Assembly (NCBI RefSeq): GCF_045863935.1
Contig: NZ_BTVP01000017.1
Location: 11,880 to 75,879, forward strand
Direction of reading: 5' to 3'
Length of the DNA: 64,000 nucleotides
Source of the DNA: Parvibaculum sp045863935
GTDB taxonomy: Bacteria; Pseudomonadota; Alphaproteobacteria; Parvibaculales; Parvibaculaceae
The translations under genes and the position numbers were made by a program. Below are positions 1-8,464 of this stretch, in pieces. The notes beneath the pieces were generated by a model. The model had not been told where the DNA came from. It did not search any database and saw only the letters and a program-made list of their open reading frames with translations. Numbering within the stretch: the first letter of the stretch is position 1; each line of letters starts with the position of its first letter.

Positions 1-384
1 GATTTCGCCGATGCGCGTTGTGGCCTCGACGCGGCGGAGTGGACGGCGGAGGGCATCGTGACGGGGGCGAGCGGCAATCGCGAATTGACGAGCGAGGGAC
101 TGGACGCCTTCGCCGCCGGACACTTCACGCGCGGGCTTCTGACCTTCACGAGCGGCGCGAACGAAGGCGCGTCCATGGAAGTGAAGGCGCATGGAAGCGG
201 CGGCGCGCTCGAGCTCTGGCGGGCCATGGCGCGCGACATTGCGCCCGGCGATACCTTCACCGTGATCGCGGGATGCGACAAGCAGTTCGAAACCTGCCGA
301 CTGAAATTCGCCAACCGGGAAAACTTTCGCGGCTTTCCGCATATGCCGGGCAGCGACTTCGTGATTGCAAGAGCGGGAAGCTGA
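1..384 (+). CDS. GTA/phage hub protein, DUF2163 / phage BR0599 family (5' partial)
   Basis: The frame is open from the first base, so the N-terminus lies outside the window; 127 residues remain. The C-terminal part has the CDKQFETC and FANRENFRGFPHMPG stretches typical of the DUF2163/phage BR0599 family, which is the tail hub protein just before the peptidase gene in Rhodobacter-type gene transfer agents. The stop at 382-384 lies one base before the ATG of the NlpC/P60 gene, as expected in a tightly packed structural operon. Hub assignment comes from family and gene order; the sequence itself shows only the C-terminal third or so. Confidence 0.8.
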   Translation, partial: DFADARCGLDAAEWTAEGIVTGASGNRELTSEGLDAFAAGHFTRGLLTFTSGANEGASMEVKAHGSGGALELWRAMARDIAPGDTFTVIAGCDKQFETCRLKFANRENFRGFPHMPGSDFVIARAGS

Positions 385-385
385 C

Positions 386-829
386 ATGACGGCACGCGAG
401 GAAATCGTCGCCGTGGCGCGCTCCTGGATCGGCACGCCCTATCGGCATCAGGCAAGCGTGAAAGGCGCGGGCAGCGACTGTCTCGGCCTTCTGCGGGGCG
501 TCTGGCGCGAGGTGGTGGGCCCCGAACCCGAAACGCCGCCCGCCTATACGGCGGGGTGGGCGGAGGCGCCAGGCGGCGGTGGCGAGGAGACGATGGCGGA
601 AGCGGCCAGGCGGCACATGACCGAAATCGGCGTCGGCGAAGCGCGCGCGGGCGACGCCGTGTTGTTCCGCATGCGGGCGAACGGGCCAGCGAAGCACGCT
701 GCCATCCTGAGCGCGGAGAACCGCATGATCCATGCCTGGTCTGGCCGCGCGGTTGTGGAGACGGCGATGGGGCGCTGGTGGCACGCGCGGGCGGCCTGTG
801 CGTTCCGCTTTCCCGGTGTGGAGGACTGA
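386..829 (+). CDS. NlpC/P60 family peptidase of GTA/phage tail
   Basis: A 147-residue cysteine peptidase of the NlpC/P60 fold, the cell-wall peptidase of GTA and siphophage tails that helps the tail tip cross peptidoglycan. The N-terminal helix reads VAVARSWIGTPYRH, followed by the catalytic GSDCLGLLRGVW motif with Cys32. The second motif is AKHAAIL with the probable catalytic His104, followed by MIHAW. The ATG at 386 starts one base after the upstream stop. An upstream extension in the same frame to 365 would overlap the hub gene and adds only non-conserved residues, so it was not used. The next gene starts 3 bp after the stop. Position between hub and giant tail-tip genes matches RcGTA gene order (g13-g14-g15). 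Confidence 0.9.
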   Translation: MTAREEIVAVARSWIGTPYRHQASVKGAGSDCLGLLRGVWREVVGPEPETPPAYTAGWAEAPGGGGEETMAEAARRHMTEIGVGEARAGDAVLFRMRANGPAKHAAILSAENRMIHAWSGRAVVETAMGRWWHARAACAFRFPGVED

Positions 830-832
830 CGG

Positions 833-3800
833 ATGGCGACACTTGCCCTTTCGAGCGTGGGTTCAGCGCTCGGCAGCACGCTGCTGCCCTCGGGTCTGAG
901 TTTTCTGGGCGCGACGATTTCCGGCGCGGCGATCGGCAGCGCGCTCGGCACGCTGGCGGGCTCCTATATCGACCAGCAGCTCTTCGGATCATCGGCGAGT
1001 GCGACGGGACCGCGGCTCGGCGACCTTCATGTGATGGCGTCGAGCGAAGGCGCGCCGATCCCGCGCGTCTATGGCCGCGCCCGGCTTGGCGGACAGGTGA
1101 TCTGGGCGACGGATTATGTGGAGCATCGCAGCACGCGCTCGTCGGGCGGCGGCAAGGGGGGCGGTTCGCCGGCGAGCGTCACGGAATTCAGCTACACGGT
1201 TTCCTTTGCCGTTGCGCTTTGCGAAGGCGAGGTGACACGGATCGGCCGCGTCTGGGCGGACGGCAAGCCGCTCTCGCTTGCGAATGTGACATGGCGGCTT
1301 CACACGGGAAGCGAAACACAGGAAGCCGATCCGCTGATCGAGGCAAGCGAGGGCGATGCGCCTGCCTATCGCGGTACGGCCTATGCCGTGTTCGAGGATT
1401 TCGACGTTTCGCCCTTCGGCAACCGCATTCCGCAACTGAGTTTCGAAATCTTCCGCACGCTCGACGATGTGGAGGGGCTGGTGCGCGCGGTGACGGTGAT
1501 CCCCGGCGCGGGTGAGTTCGTCTACGACACACAGGCGATACGCGAGATCCTGACCGAGACGTCGAGCCGCACGATCAATGTGCACACCTCGGGCGGGCAG
1601 GCGGATTTCGCCGTCGCGATGGACGAGCTCGAAGCGGCGCTGCCGAATGCGCGCGCGGTGTCGCTCGTCGTTTCCTGGTTCGGCAGCGACCTGCGCGCCG
1701 CCGAATGCGAGGTGCGCCCGAAGGTCGAACTGGCGCACAAGATCACATGGCCGGGTGCGTGGAGCGTGGCGGGCGTGACGCGCGGGGCGGCGCAGACGGT
1801 GAGCGAGGCGGACGGCAAGCCGGCATTCGGAGGCACGCCGTCGGATGCAAGCGTGATGCGCGCGATCGCGGACCTGCGCGCACGCGGGCTCTCCATCACT
1901 TTCTATCCCTTCCTGATGATGGACATTCCGGCGGGCAACGCGCTTCCCGATCCGTCGGGCGAGGGTACGCAGGCGGCTTATCCCTGGCGTGGGCGGATCC
2001 GGCCGGTGGGCGAAGCAGGTGCGGATGTCTCTGCCTTTTTCGGCAGCGCGACGCCGGGGGCCGGCGAATGGTCCTACCGGCGCATGGTGTTGCACTACGC
2101 AGCCCTTTGCGCGGCGGCGGGCGGCGTCGACGCCTTCCTGATCGGCTCCGAACTCAGAGGCCTGACGCAGGCGCGCGACGCGGAAGGAAATTATCCCGCC
2201 GTCGAGGCCCTGCGGACGCTCGCGGGCGACGTGCGCGGCATTCTCGGACCCGATACGAAAATCTCCTACGCCGCCGACTGGTCCGAATATCGCGGGCACG
2301 ACATGGGCGGCGGCGCCTTTGCCTTCCATCTCGATCCGCTCTGGGCGGACGGGAACATCGACTTCGTCGGCATCGACATGTACGCGCCGCTGACGGACTG
2401 GCGCGACGGCCATGCGCATCTCGATGCGGCGGAGCATGGCTCGATCTACGACCCCGGCTATTTGCGCAGCCGCATCGCGGGCGGCGAGGGTTTCGACTGG
2501 TACTACGCGAGCGGCGAGGACCGCATGGCGCAGAACCGCACGCCCATCACGGACGGCGCCTATGGCAAGCCCTGGGTCTGGCGCGCGAAGGATTTGAAGA
2601 GCTGGTGGTCGAACGCGCATCACGACCGGCCGGGCGGCATCGAGGCCGCGTCGCCGACGGCATGGGTGCCGCAATCGAAGCCGATCTGGTTTACGGAACT
2701 CGGCTGCGCCGCCGTCGACAAGGGAACGAACGAGCCCAATGTCTTCACGGATGCAAAATCGTCGGAGAGCGCGCTGCCGCATTTCTCGCGCGGCACCCGC
2801 GACGACTTCATCCAGCGCCGCTTCATCGAGGCGGAAATGTCGTTCTGGGACGCGGGCCACGCCGACCACCCCGAAGGCGCGAACCCGGTATCCTCCGTCT
2901 ATGGCGGGCGGATGGTCGATGCCTCGCGGATGTTTTTCTGGACCTGGGACGCGCGGCCTTTTCCCGCCTTTCCGGAGCGGAGCGACATCTGGGCGGATGC
3001 GGTCAACTGGAGGTTGGGTCACTGGCTCAACGGGCGCATGGGGGCGGCGCCGCTGCCGGCGCTCATTCGCGCGATCATGCGGGAGGTGGGGTTCGAGGAT
3101 TTCGACGCGGGCGATCTTCACGGCGTCGTGGAGGGCTTCGTCATCGACCGCATCATGTCGCCTCGCGCGGCAATCGAACCACTGATGCTTACCGGTTTCT
3201 TCGATGCGGCGGAGACGGAGGGGGCGATCCGCTTCCGTCACTTTACAGGCGAACCTCTCGTAGTACTCGCGGCCGGGAATCTCGCCGTCGCGGAGGAGAG
3301 CGCGGCGCCCGGCTGGCGCCTCACGCGCGGTCAGGAAACGGAACTGCCCTTGTCCGCGAAGCTCACCTATATCGACGGCGGCGCGGATTACCGGCAGGCG
3401 GCGGTCGAGGCGCGCAGGCTTTCGGGCGGCAGCGAGCGCGTGGCATCGACGGCGCTTCCCATGGTGCTGTCGCAGGCCGAAGCGCAGATCGTCGCCGACG
3501 TCTGGCTGCAGAAGACATGGGTAGAGCGCGAAAGAGCGGAACTCGCGCTGCCACCGAGCCTGATTGCGCTCGACCCCGGCGACCACGTGACGCTCGATCT
3601 CGGAACGCGCGAGGCGGTTTACCGGCTCACAGGCGTGACCGATGCAGGCGCGCGCGAGGCGAATGCGGTTGCGAGCGAGCGAAGCCTTTTCGGCGCTTCG
3701 GCAGCGCCCGCTCGCGAGACCGTGCCCGCCACGGCGGAAAGCTACGGCGCGCCGCTGGTCGTGTTCATGGATTTGCCGCTCGTGACGGGGGAGGAAACGC

Positions 3801-4681
3801 CGCATGCGCCGCGCATCGCGGCGGCGGCCGATCCATGGGCGGGCGTGGCGGTCTACCGGGATGCGGGCGCGGGCTTCGAGCTCGATCTCGTGCTGCGCGC
3901 GCCCGCTACACTTGGACGGACGATGACACCGCTCGCGGCTGGCCCCACATCGCGCTGGGACGAAGCGAACCTCCTCACCGTTGCGCTTTCAAGCGGGACG
4001 CTCGCGAGCGCCGATGCGCTGGCCGTGCTTTCGGGCGCGAACCGGGCGGCGCTCGAAACGCCGGAGGGCGACTGGGAGGTGATTCAGTTCCGCGAGGCCG
4101 CATTGGTCGCGCCGGACACTTATGAGTTGCGCGGGCTTCTGCGCGGCCAGGCGGGCACGGAGGTGGCGATGCGTGCGCCGCTGGAAGAAGGTGCGCGCTT
4201 CGTGCTGCTGGACAGCGCGGTGGCGGAGCTTCGCCTTGCGGAGGAGGAACGGGGGCTTGCTCGCGACTGGACGGTGGGGCCGGCGCCGCTGCCCTACGAC
4301 GATCCTGCCTATGTGAGCGTCAGGCGTGCCTTCGAGGGCGTGGGGCTGAGACCGCTGAGCCCCGTGCATCTTCGTGCAAGGCGCGAGGCGACGGGCGCGA
4401 TCCGTCTCACCTGGGTTCGCCGCACACGCATCGGCGGCGACAACTGGACCGGGCTCGATGTGCCGCTCGGCGAGGAGATCGAGGCCTATGAAGTGGAAAT
4501 CCGCGACGGAGAGACCGTGAAGCGCACGATCGCAGCTTCATCGGCCGAAGCTGTCTACGGCACGGCGGAGCAGACGTCCGACTTCGGCAGCACGGATTTC
4601 ACCGGCCTCGACGTCACCGTCTATCAATTGAGCCGCGCCTTCGGCCGCGGCACCGGAAGGAGCACGCATCTTCATGTCTGA
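833..4681 (+). CDS. GTA tail-tip megaprotein, TIM-barrel-like and host-specificity (gp15/J-like) protein
   Basis: A 1282-residue protein matching the giant GTA tail-tip protein (RcGTA g15; 'glycoside hydrolase/phage tail family'). A glycine-rich, hydrophobic start (about residues 1-60) precedes a phage-tail domain. A glycoside-hydrolase-like TIM barrel runs from roughly residue 355 to 690, with FYPFLMMDIP, VDAFLIGSELRGL, ISYAADWSEY and DFVGIDMYAPLTDW, then FTELGCAAVDKG. A tail domain resembling phage protein J follows to about residue 1100, and the C-terminus has fibronectin-like strands. It would form the tail baseplate and fibre and contact the recipient surface. It overlaps the next gene by 8 bp, so translation is probably coupled. 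The long open frame on the opposite strand here is a codon-bias shadow. Confidence 0.9.
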   Translation: MATLALSSVGSALGSTLLPSGLSFLGATISGAAIGSALGTLAGSYIDQQLFGSSASATGPRLGDLHVMASSEGAPIPRVYGRARLGGQVIWATDYVEHRSTRSSGGGKGGGSPASVTEFSYTVSFAVALCEGEVTRIGRVWADGKPLSLANVTWRLHTGSETQEADPLIEASEGDAPAYRGTAYAVFEDFDVSPFGNRIPQLSFEIFRTLDDVEGLVRAVTVIPGAGEFVYDTQAIREILTETSSRTINVHTSGGQADFAVAMDELEAALPNARAVSLVVSWFGSDLRAAECEVRPKVELAHKITWPGAWSVAGVTRGAAQTVSEADGKPAFGGTPSDASVMRAIADLRARGLSITFYPFLMMDIPAGNALPDPSGEGTQAAYPWRGRIRPVGEAGADVSAFFGSATPGAGEWSYRRMVLHYAALCAAAGGVDAFLIGSELRGLTQARDAEGNYPAVEALRTLAGDVRGILGPDTKISYAADWSEYRGHDMGGGAFAFHLDPLWADGNIDFVGIDMYAPLTDWRDGHAHLDAAEHGSIYDPGYLRSRIAGGEGFDWYYASGEDRMAQNRTPITDGAYGKPWVWRAKDLKSWWSNAHHDRPGGIEAASPTAWVPQSKPIWFTELGCAAVDKGTNEPNVFTDAKSSESALPHFSRGTRDDFIQRRFIEAEMSFWDAGHADHPEGANPVSSVYGGRMVDASRMFFWTWDARPFPAFPERSDIWADAVNWRLGHWLNGRMGAAPLPALIRAIMREVGFEDFDAGDLHGVVEGFVIDRIMSPRAAIEPLMLTGFFDAAETEGAIRFRHFTGEPLVVLAAGNLAVAEESAAPGWRLTRGQETELPLSAKLTYIDGGADYRQAAVEARRLSGGSERVASTALPMVLSQAEAQIVADVWLQKTWVERERAELALPPSLIALDPGDHVTLDLGTREAVYRLTGVTDAGAREANAVASERSLFGASAAPARETVPATAESYGAPLVVFMDLPLVTGEETPHAPRIAAAADPWAGVAVYRDAGAGFELDLVLRAPATLGRTMTPLAAGPTSRWDEANLLTVALSSGTLASADALAVLSGANRAALETPEGDWEVIQFREAALVAPDTYELRGLLRGQAGTEVAMRAPLEEGARFVLLDSAVAELRLAEEERGLARDWTVGPAPLPYDDPAYVSVRRAFEGVGLRPLSPVHLRARREATGAIRLTWVRRTRIGGDNWTGLDVPLGEEIEAYEVEIRDGETVKRTIAASSAEAVYGTAEQTSDFGSTDFTGLDVTVYQLSRAFGRGTGRSTHLHV

Positions 4682-5390
4682 CACGTTCCATCTCGGCCTT
4701 CCCTTTCTCGAAGCGGCGCAGGCACAAAAACATGTGACCGTGAACGAGGCGTTGCGGCGGCTCGATGCCTTGCTGCATCTCTCCGTCGCGTCGCGCACGC
4801 TTGCAAGCCCGCCTGCCGAACCGGAAGAAGGTGCGCGTTACATCGTTGCGGCCGATGCGGCGGAGGGCTGGGCGGGACATGAGGGAGAAGTCGCAGCGCT
4901 GATCGACGGCGCCTGGACTTTCTTCACGCCGAAAGCCGGCTGGCGCGCGCATGACGAAGCGGATGGCGCGCTGCTGCTTCACGACGGCGAAAGCTGGTCG
5001 CTATTTCCCGGCGGTTCCGGCCTTGCCGGTGCAAGCGGCGCGGCAACGAGCCTGACCCTCGTGGAGGGCGAGCATGAAGTGGGGACGGGCGCAAGCTCCG
5101 ACACATCCTTCGTTATCCCCGACAGGGCCATCGTGCTCGGCGTGACCGGTGTCGTGACGGAGGCGATCACGGGCGCGGCATCCTGGAAACTCGGCGTTGC
5201 CGACGATCCAGCGCGCTACGGCAACACGATCGGCGTGAGTCTGGGCAGCACGGTGATCGGACCGAGCGGCACACCGCTCGCCTATTACGGCGCAACGGCT
5301 CTTCGCGTGACCGCCGAGGGCAGCGACTTCACAGGCGGCAAGGTGCGCCTCGCGATCCACTGCATAGAGCTGACCGGTCCGGAGTGGTGA
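4674..5390 (+). CDS. DUF2793 domain protein of GTA/phage
   Basis: A 238-residue protein beginning MSDTFHLGLPFLEAAQAQKHVTVNEAL, the signature opening of DUF2793 proteins in alphaproteobacterial prophages and GTA loci. The first 110 residues form the DUF2793 unit (GARYIVA, GWAGHEGEVAALIDGAWTFFTP, GWRAHDEADG). The rest, after a GLAGASGAA linker, is a beta-rich domain of the kind seen in surface-exposed fibres or head spikes. Its ATG lies inside the 3' end of the tail-tip gene. Its role is inferred to be an adhesive or decorative particle component; no enzymatic motif is visible. Confidence 0.8.
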   Translation: MSDTFHLGLPFLEAAQAQKHVTVNEALRRLDALLHLSVASRTLASPPAEPEEGARYIVAADAAEGWAGHEGEVAALIDGAWTFFTPKAGWRAHDEADGALLLHDGESWSLFPGGSGLAGASGAATSLTLVEGEHEVGTGASSDTSFVIPDRAIVLGVTGVVTEAITGAASWKLGVADDPARYGNTIGVSLGSTVIGPSGTPLAYYGATALRVTAEGSDFTGGKVRLAIHCIELTGPEW

Positions 5391-5400
5391 GACCCGGACC

Positions 5401-5429
5401 TTGACGATGTTCCATCGTTGTTCTTAAAT
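5401..5429 (+). promoter_or_regulatory. Possible sigma-70 promoter before the post-GTA small genes
   Basis: TTGACG at 5401-5406 and TTAAAT at 5424-5429 are separated by 17 bp in an AT-rich patch between the DUF2793 gene and the 5467 gene. A 6-bp hairpin ACGATG-TTC-CATCGT (5404-5418) overlaps the spacer and could act as a weak terminator instead. Sequence match only. Confidence 0.35.
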
Positions 5430-5466
5430 ATAGGAATAAATACCTCATCAGGAGCCGTCAGGCATC

Positions 5467-5832
5467 ATGCGCAGGCAGGTCAGATCGATCGGAAGGGAGG
5501 CGGGGCCAAGCGGGTTGGCCGATCTCGCGCTGACCCTTCGCGAGCTTGCCAAGGGCGAGGATGAGGAAGGACGCAGGGCGCTTGCCTGGGCGCTCGTGAA
5601 CCGTCGGGCGTCGCCCGAAGACGCAGCTGACCGCGACTACATGCTGGCGCTGGCGGCGCTCTGCCGGGCGCTGGCAGATGCCGAAACGGACCCGACACAG
5701 GGCGCAACACGCTTCCATCCGCATACGGAATGCCCCGGCTGGGCGGCGAGGGAGACCCCGCGCGCGCTGGTCGGCGGCTATCTCTTCTACGCGCCCCGGG
5801 CAGCGGGGCTTCATGACCGAAAGGAGCTTTAA
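5467..5832 (+). CDS. Small SleB-like putative cell-wall hydrolase, GTA-associated
   Basis: A 121-residue protein without signal peptide. Two stretches resemble the SleB/Hydrolase_2 cell-wall hydrolase domain: EDEEGRRALAWALVNRR (compare the helix ending in VLNR) and DPTQGATRFHPHTECPGWA (compare the DPTGGATHFH region). A C-terminal YLFYAP follows. It is shorter than a typical SleB domain, so it may be degenerate or a compact version. It sits right after the tail genes, and its stop codon directly abuts the next ATG. A lysis or wall-remodelling role for particle release is an inference from both the motif resemblance and the location. Confidence 0.6.
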   Translation: MRRQVRSIGREAGPSGLADLALTLRELAKGEDEEGRRALAWALVNRRASPEDAADRDYMLALAALCRALADAETDPTQGATRFHPHTECPGWAARETPRALVGGYLFYAPRAAGLHDRKEL

Positions 5833-6024
5833 ATGGACTATTTTCTGGGTGGTTTGCTCTCCGGCGCCTTCGCCGAATGGATCGAGGCAATTCTCGCCGT
5901 CGTCGGCGCGGCCTCGGCTGTGGCTGCCGCCACACCGACGAAAAAGGACGACACCGTCGTCGGCGCCATCTCTCAGGTGGTCGACCTGCTGGCACTCAAT
6001 GTCGGGTACGCGCGGCGGAAATAG
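5833..6024 (+). CDS. Small hydrophobic phage/GTA-associated protein
   Basis: A 63-residue protein whose ATG immediately follows the TAA of the SleB-like gene (zero spacing), with AAGGAG six bases before it, so the two genes are almost certainly co-translated. The first 33 residues are hydrophobic (GGLLSGAFAEWIEAILAVV, then AASAVAAATP), followed by a KKDD turn and a second amphipathic segment ending LNVGYARRK. Size, membrane propensity and pairing with a putative wall hydrolase suggest a holin-like or scaffold role, but I recognise no named family. Confidence 0.6.
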   Translation: MDYFLGGLLSGAFAEWIEAILAVVGAASAVAAATPTKKDDTVVGAISQVVDLLALNVGYARRK

Positions 6025-6149
6025 GCCGGTCCGCCTGCATTTCGATCGAATTCGAGGTTTTACTTTTAGTATTCGGTAAACCTTGAGGCTGCATAATCGC
6101 CATAACCAACCCCCTGCATCCAGGCCGAGCGCCGGACGGCAAAAGACAG

Positions 6150-6353
6150 ATGGGGAAGCAGATGGCGAGGAAGATTTTCTATCATCGCAGATCCCGCCGG
6201 CGCGTCCTTGCGGCGGCGGGTCTTGCCCTGTCCGCGCTGGTGTTCTTCTCGGCCGGACTTTATGCGGGGTTTAATCTCGCATCCCTGTTCACGCCTGCGC
6301 ACCTGTCCAGCACGACTGAACGAACGGCGTCGTTTGCCGCAGCGGAATTCTGA
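6150..6353 (+). CDS. Hypothetical single-pass membrane protein
   Basis: A 67-residue protein with a strongly basic N-terminus (ARKIFYHRRSRRRV), one hydrophobic segment (about residues 19-45) and a short polar tail. An alternative ATG at 6162 has GGGGAAG just upstream but with only about 3 nt spacing, so the start is uncertain. It lies alone between the GTA-associated genes and the SDR gene. No family recognised. Confidence 0.45.
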   Translation: MGKQMARKIFYHRRSRRRVLAAAGLALSALVFFSAGLYAGFNLASLFTPAHLSSTTERTASFAAAEF

Positions 6354-6489
6354 CGCCGCCGTCTTCCCACCTCCAATCCCTCCCCAGACTTCTCCCAAAA
6401 CCACGCAGACCTGCCGTTCCAATCCGGACAGCGGGGCCCATTGCTGCTAGAAAAACCGCCGCGGAAGAAAAACGGCAGGGCGGCGCGAC

Positions 6490-7281
6490 ATGGACCTTCA
6501 TCTCAACGGCAAACGGGCACTCGTCTCGGGCAGCCATCGCGGTACCGGACGCGCCATCGCGCATGCGCTGGCACGCGAGGGCGCGCATGTGCTCGTTCAC
6601 GGCTTCGAACTCGACGCGGCCGAAATTGTGGCTTCGGAAATTCGCCAGGCGGGGTTCCCGGCGAGCGCCGTTGCAGGCGACATCACGCGCGACGATGGCG
6701 CGGCCGCCGTTGCCGAAGCAGCAGGCGAAATCGATATTCTCATCAACAATTACGGCACGGCCGATGCGGGCTCGTGGACGCGCACGGAAACCGACGGCTG
6801 GATCGATGCCTATGAAAAGAACGTGCTCTCCGCCGTTCGCCTGACGCGCGCCTTCATGGGCGGCATGAAGGAGAAGGGCTGGGGCCGTATCGTCATGCTG
6901 GGCACCATCGGTTCGACGGAGCCCGCGGCGCGCATGCCGCATTACTACGCCTCGAAGGGCGCACTCGCGACAATGACCGTTTCACTCGCGAAGGAACTGG
7001 CGGGGACGGGCGTTACCGTCAATCTCGTCTCGCCCGGTCTCATCCGCACGAGGGAAGTCGAGGAACGCTTTCTGAAACAGGGCCGCGAGCGCGGCTGGGG
7101 CGAGACCTGGGAAGAGGTCGAGCCGCATGTGCTGAAAAGCTTCATGGGAAATCTGACCGGGCATATTCCGCTTCCGGAGGAAATCGCAAACCTCGTTGCC
7201 TTTCTGGCGAGCCCCCTTTCCGGCGCCATCGATGCGCTCAATATTCGCATCGACGGCGGCACGACCGCGCTTGTCACATAA
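6490..7281 (+). CDS. SDR family NAD(P)-dependent oxidoreductase
   Basis: A 263-residue classical short-chain dehydrogenase/reductase with a Rossmann fold. The cofactor loop is SGSHRGTG (residues 13-20) in place of the usual TGxxxGxG. NNYG at 86-89 replaces NNAG, and the catalytic pair is Tyr152-Lys156 (YYASK). The usual serine position appears as Thr139 or Ser142 (LGTIGS). SPGLIRT at about 179-185 and a C-terminal IDGGTTALVT are typical. Twenty bases separate it from the acyl-CoA dehydrogenase pair, suggesting it acts on a hydroxy- or keto-acyl or alcohol intermediate of the same pathway. The substrate cannot be read from sequence. Confidence 0.9.
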   Translation: MDLHLNGKRALVSGSHRGTGRAIAHALAREGAHVLVHGFELDAAEIVASEIRQAGFPASAVAGDITRDDGAAAVAEAAGEIDILINNYGTADAGSWTRTETDGWIDAYEKNVLSAVRLTRAFMGGMKEKGWGRIVMLGTIGSTEPAARMPHYYASKGALATMTVSLAKELAGTGVTVNLVSPGLIRTREVEERFLKQGRERGWGETWEEVEPHVLKSFMGNLTGHIPLPEEIANLVAFLASPLSGAIDALNIRIDGGTTALVT

Positions 7282-7301
7282 GAAAAGACTGGGAGATTGA
7301 A

Positions 7302-8453
7302 ATGCAGCCATTCCGGTTCGATCTTTGCGAACTGCCGGGCGAGACGGAAGGTCTCCGCGAGGAGATAAGGACTTTCCTCGCCGAGGAACTGCCGAAGATT
7401 CCGAAAGTGACACGGGCACAGACGTGGTCCGGATCGGATGCCGGCTTCAGCCGCAAGATGGGTGCGAAGGGCTGGATCGGCATGACATGGCCGAAGCAAT
7501 ATGGCGGGCATGAGCGAAGCTTCTTCGACCGCTATGTAATGCTGGAGGAAATGCTCGCGGCGGGCGCTCCGGTGGGTGCGCACTGGATCGGCGACCGGCA
7601 ATCGGGGCCTCTGCTGCTGCGCTTCGGCACGGAAGAGCAACGCCAGAAAATCCTGCCGCGCGTCGCAAAAGGCGAATGCTATTTCTGCATCGGCATGTCG
7701 GAGCCGGATTCGGGTTCGGACCTGGCCGCCACGCGGACCCGCGCCGACAAGGTGGATGGCGGCTACAAGGTGAACGGCACCAAGCTCTGGACCTCGGGCG
7801 CACACACCGCGCATTACATGATCGGTCTTTTTCGCACCAACCTCGACCCGCAGAACAAGCATGCGGGGCTGACGCAGTTCCTCGTCGACCTCAAGAACAC
7901 GGACGGCATCACCATTCGCCCCATCAAGGATCTGGCGGGCAATGCGCATTTCAACGAGGTCGTGTTTCAGGATGCCTTCGTGCCCGACGACATGATGGTC
8001 GGCACGGAAGGTGGCGGCTGGGGTCAGGTGACGGCGGAACTCGCCTTCGAGCGCTCGGGGCCGGAACGCTATCTCTCGAGCTTCATGCTGATGGTCGAGA
8101 TGATCCGCGAACTCGAAAAGCGCGGTGGCATGGAGGACGCGCGAGAGATCGGCCGCCTCGTTGCGCATCTCGTGACGCTGCGCCAGATGTCGCTTTCGGT
8201 CGCGGGGATGCTCGAAAAGGGCGAGAACCCGGCCCTCGAGGCCTCGGTTGTGAAGGATCTCGGCGCGATCTTCGAACAGGACATGCCGGTGCGCGCGCAT
8301 GAACTGCTGGGCATCGAGCCGATGGTGGGCGAGGGCAGCGACTACGAGCAGGTGCTCGGCTACCTCACGCAGACGGTGCCTTCCTTCTCGCTGCGCGGCG
8401 GTACGCGCGAAATCCTGCGCGGCATCATCGCCCGCGGGCTTGGACTGCGCTGA
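7302..8453 (+). CDS. Acyl-CoA dehydrogenase, large/alpha-like subunit
   Basis: A 383-residue flavoprotein of the acyl-CoA dehydrogenase family, which oxidises acyl-CoA to enoyl-CoA and passes electrons to ETF. The middle strand motif CIGMSEPDSGSDLAA and KLWTSGAHTAHYMIGLFRT (FAD and substrate binding) are intact. The C-terminus has GGTREILRGIIARGLGLR, the FAD-binding arm. The N-terminal helical domain includes GWIGMTWPKQYGG. An ATG at 7302 follows a GGGAG Shine-Dalgarno. The next gene, 11 bp downstream, is a shorter and more divergent paralogue; adjacent unlike pairs often form alpha2beta2 heterotetramers (as with actinobacterial ChsE1-ChsE2). Substrate unknown, perhaps branched or ring-bearing acyl-CoA. 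Confidence 0.92.
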   Translation: MQPFRFDLCELPGETEGLREEIRTFLAEELPKIPKVTRAQTWSGSDAGFSRKMGAKGWIGMTWPKQYGGHERSFFDRYVMLEEMLAAGAPVGAHWIGDRQSGPLLLRFGTEEQRQKILPRVAKGECYFCIGMSEPDSGSDLAATRTRADKVDGGYKVNGTKLWTSGAHTAHYMIGLFRTNLDPQNKHAGLTQFLVDLKNTDGITIRPIKDLAGNAHFNEVVFQDAFVPDDMMVGTEGGGWGQVTAELAFERSGPERYLSSFMLMVEMIRELEKRGGMEDAREIGRLVAHLVTLRQMSLSVAGMLEKGENPALEASVVKDLGAIFEQDMPVRAHELLGIEPMVGEGSDYEQVLGYLTQTVPSFSLRGGTREILRGIIARGLGLR

Positions 8454-8464
8454 GGGAGAAAGCC

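Noticed and set aside
989..3805. 938-codon open frame on the minus strand
   Set aside because: Antisense shadow of the GTA tail-tip gene; Arg-rich, low-complexity product typical of high-GC codon bias.
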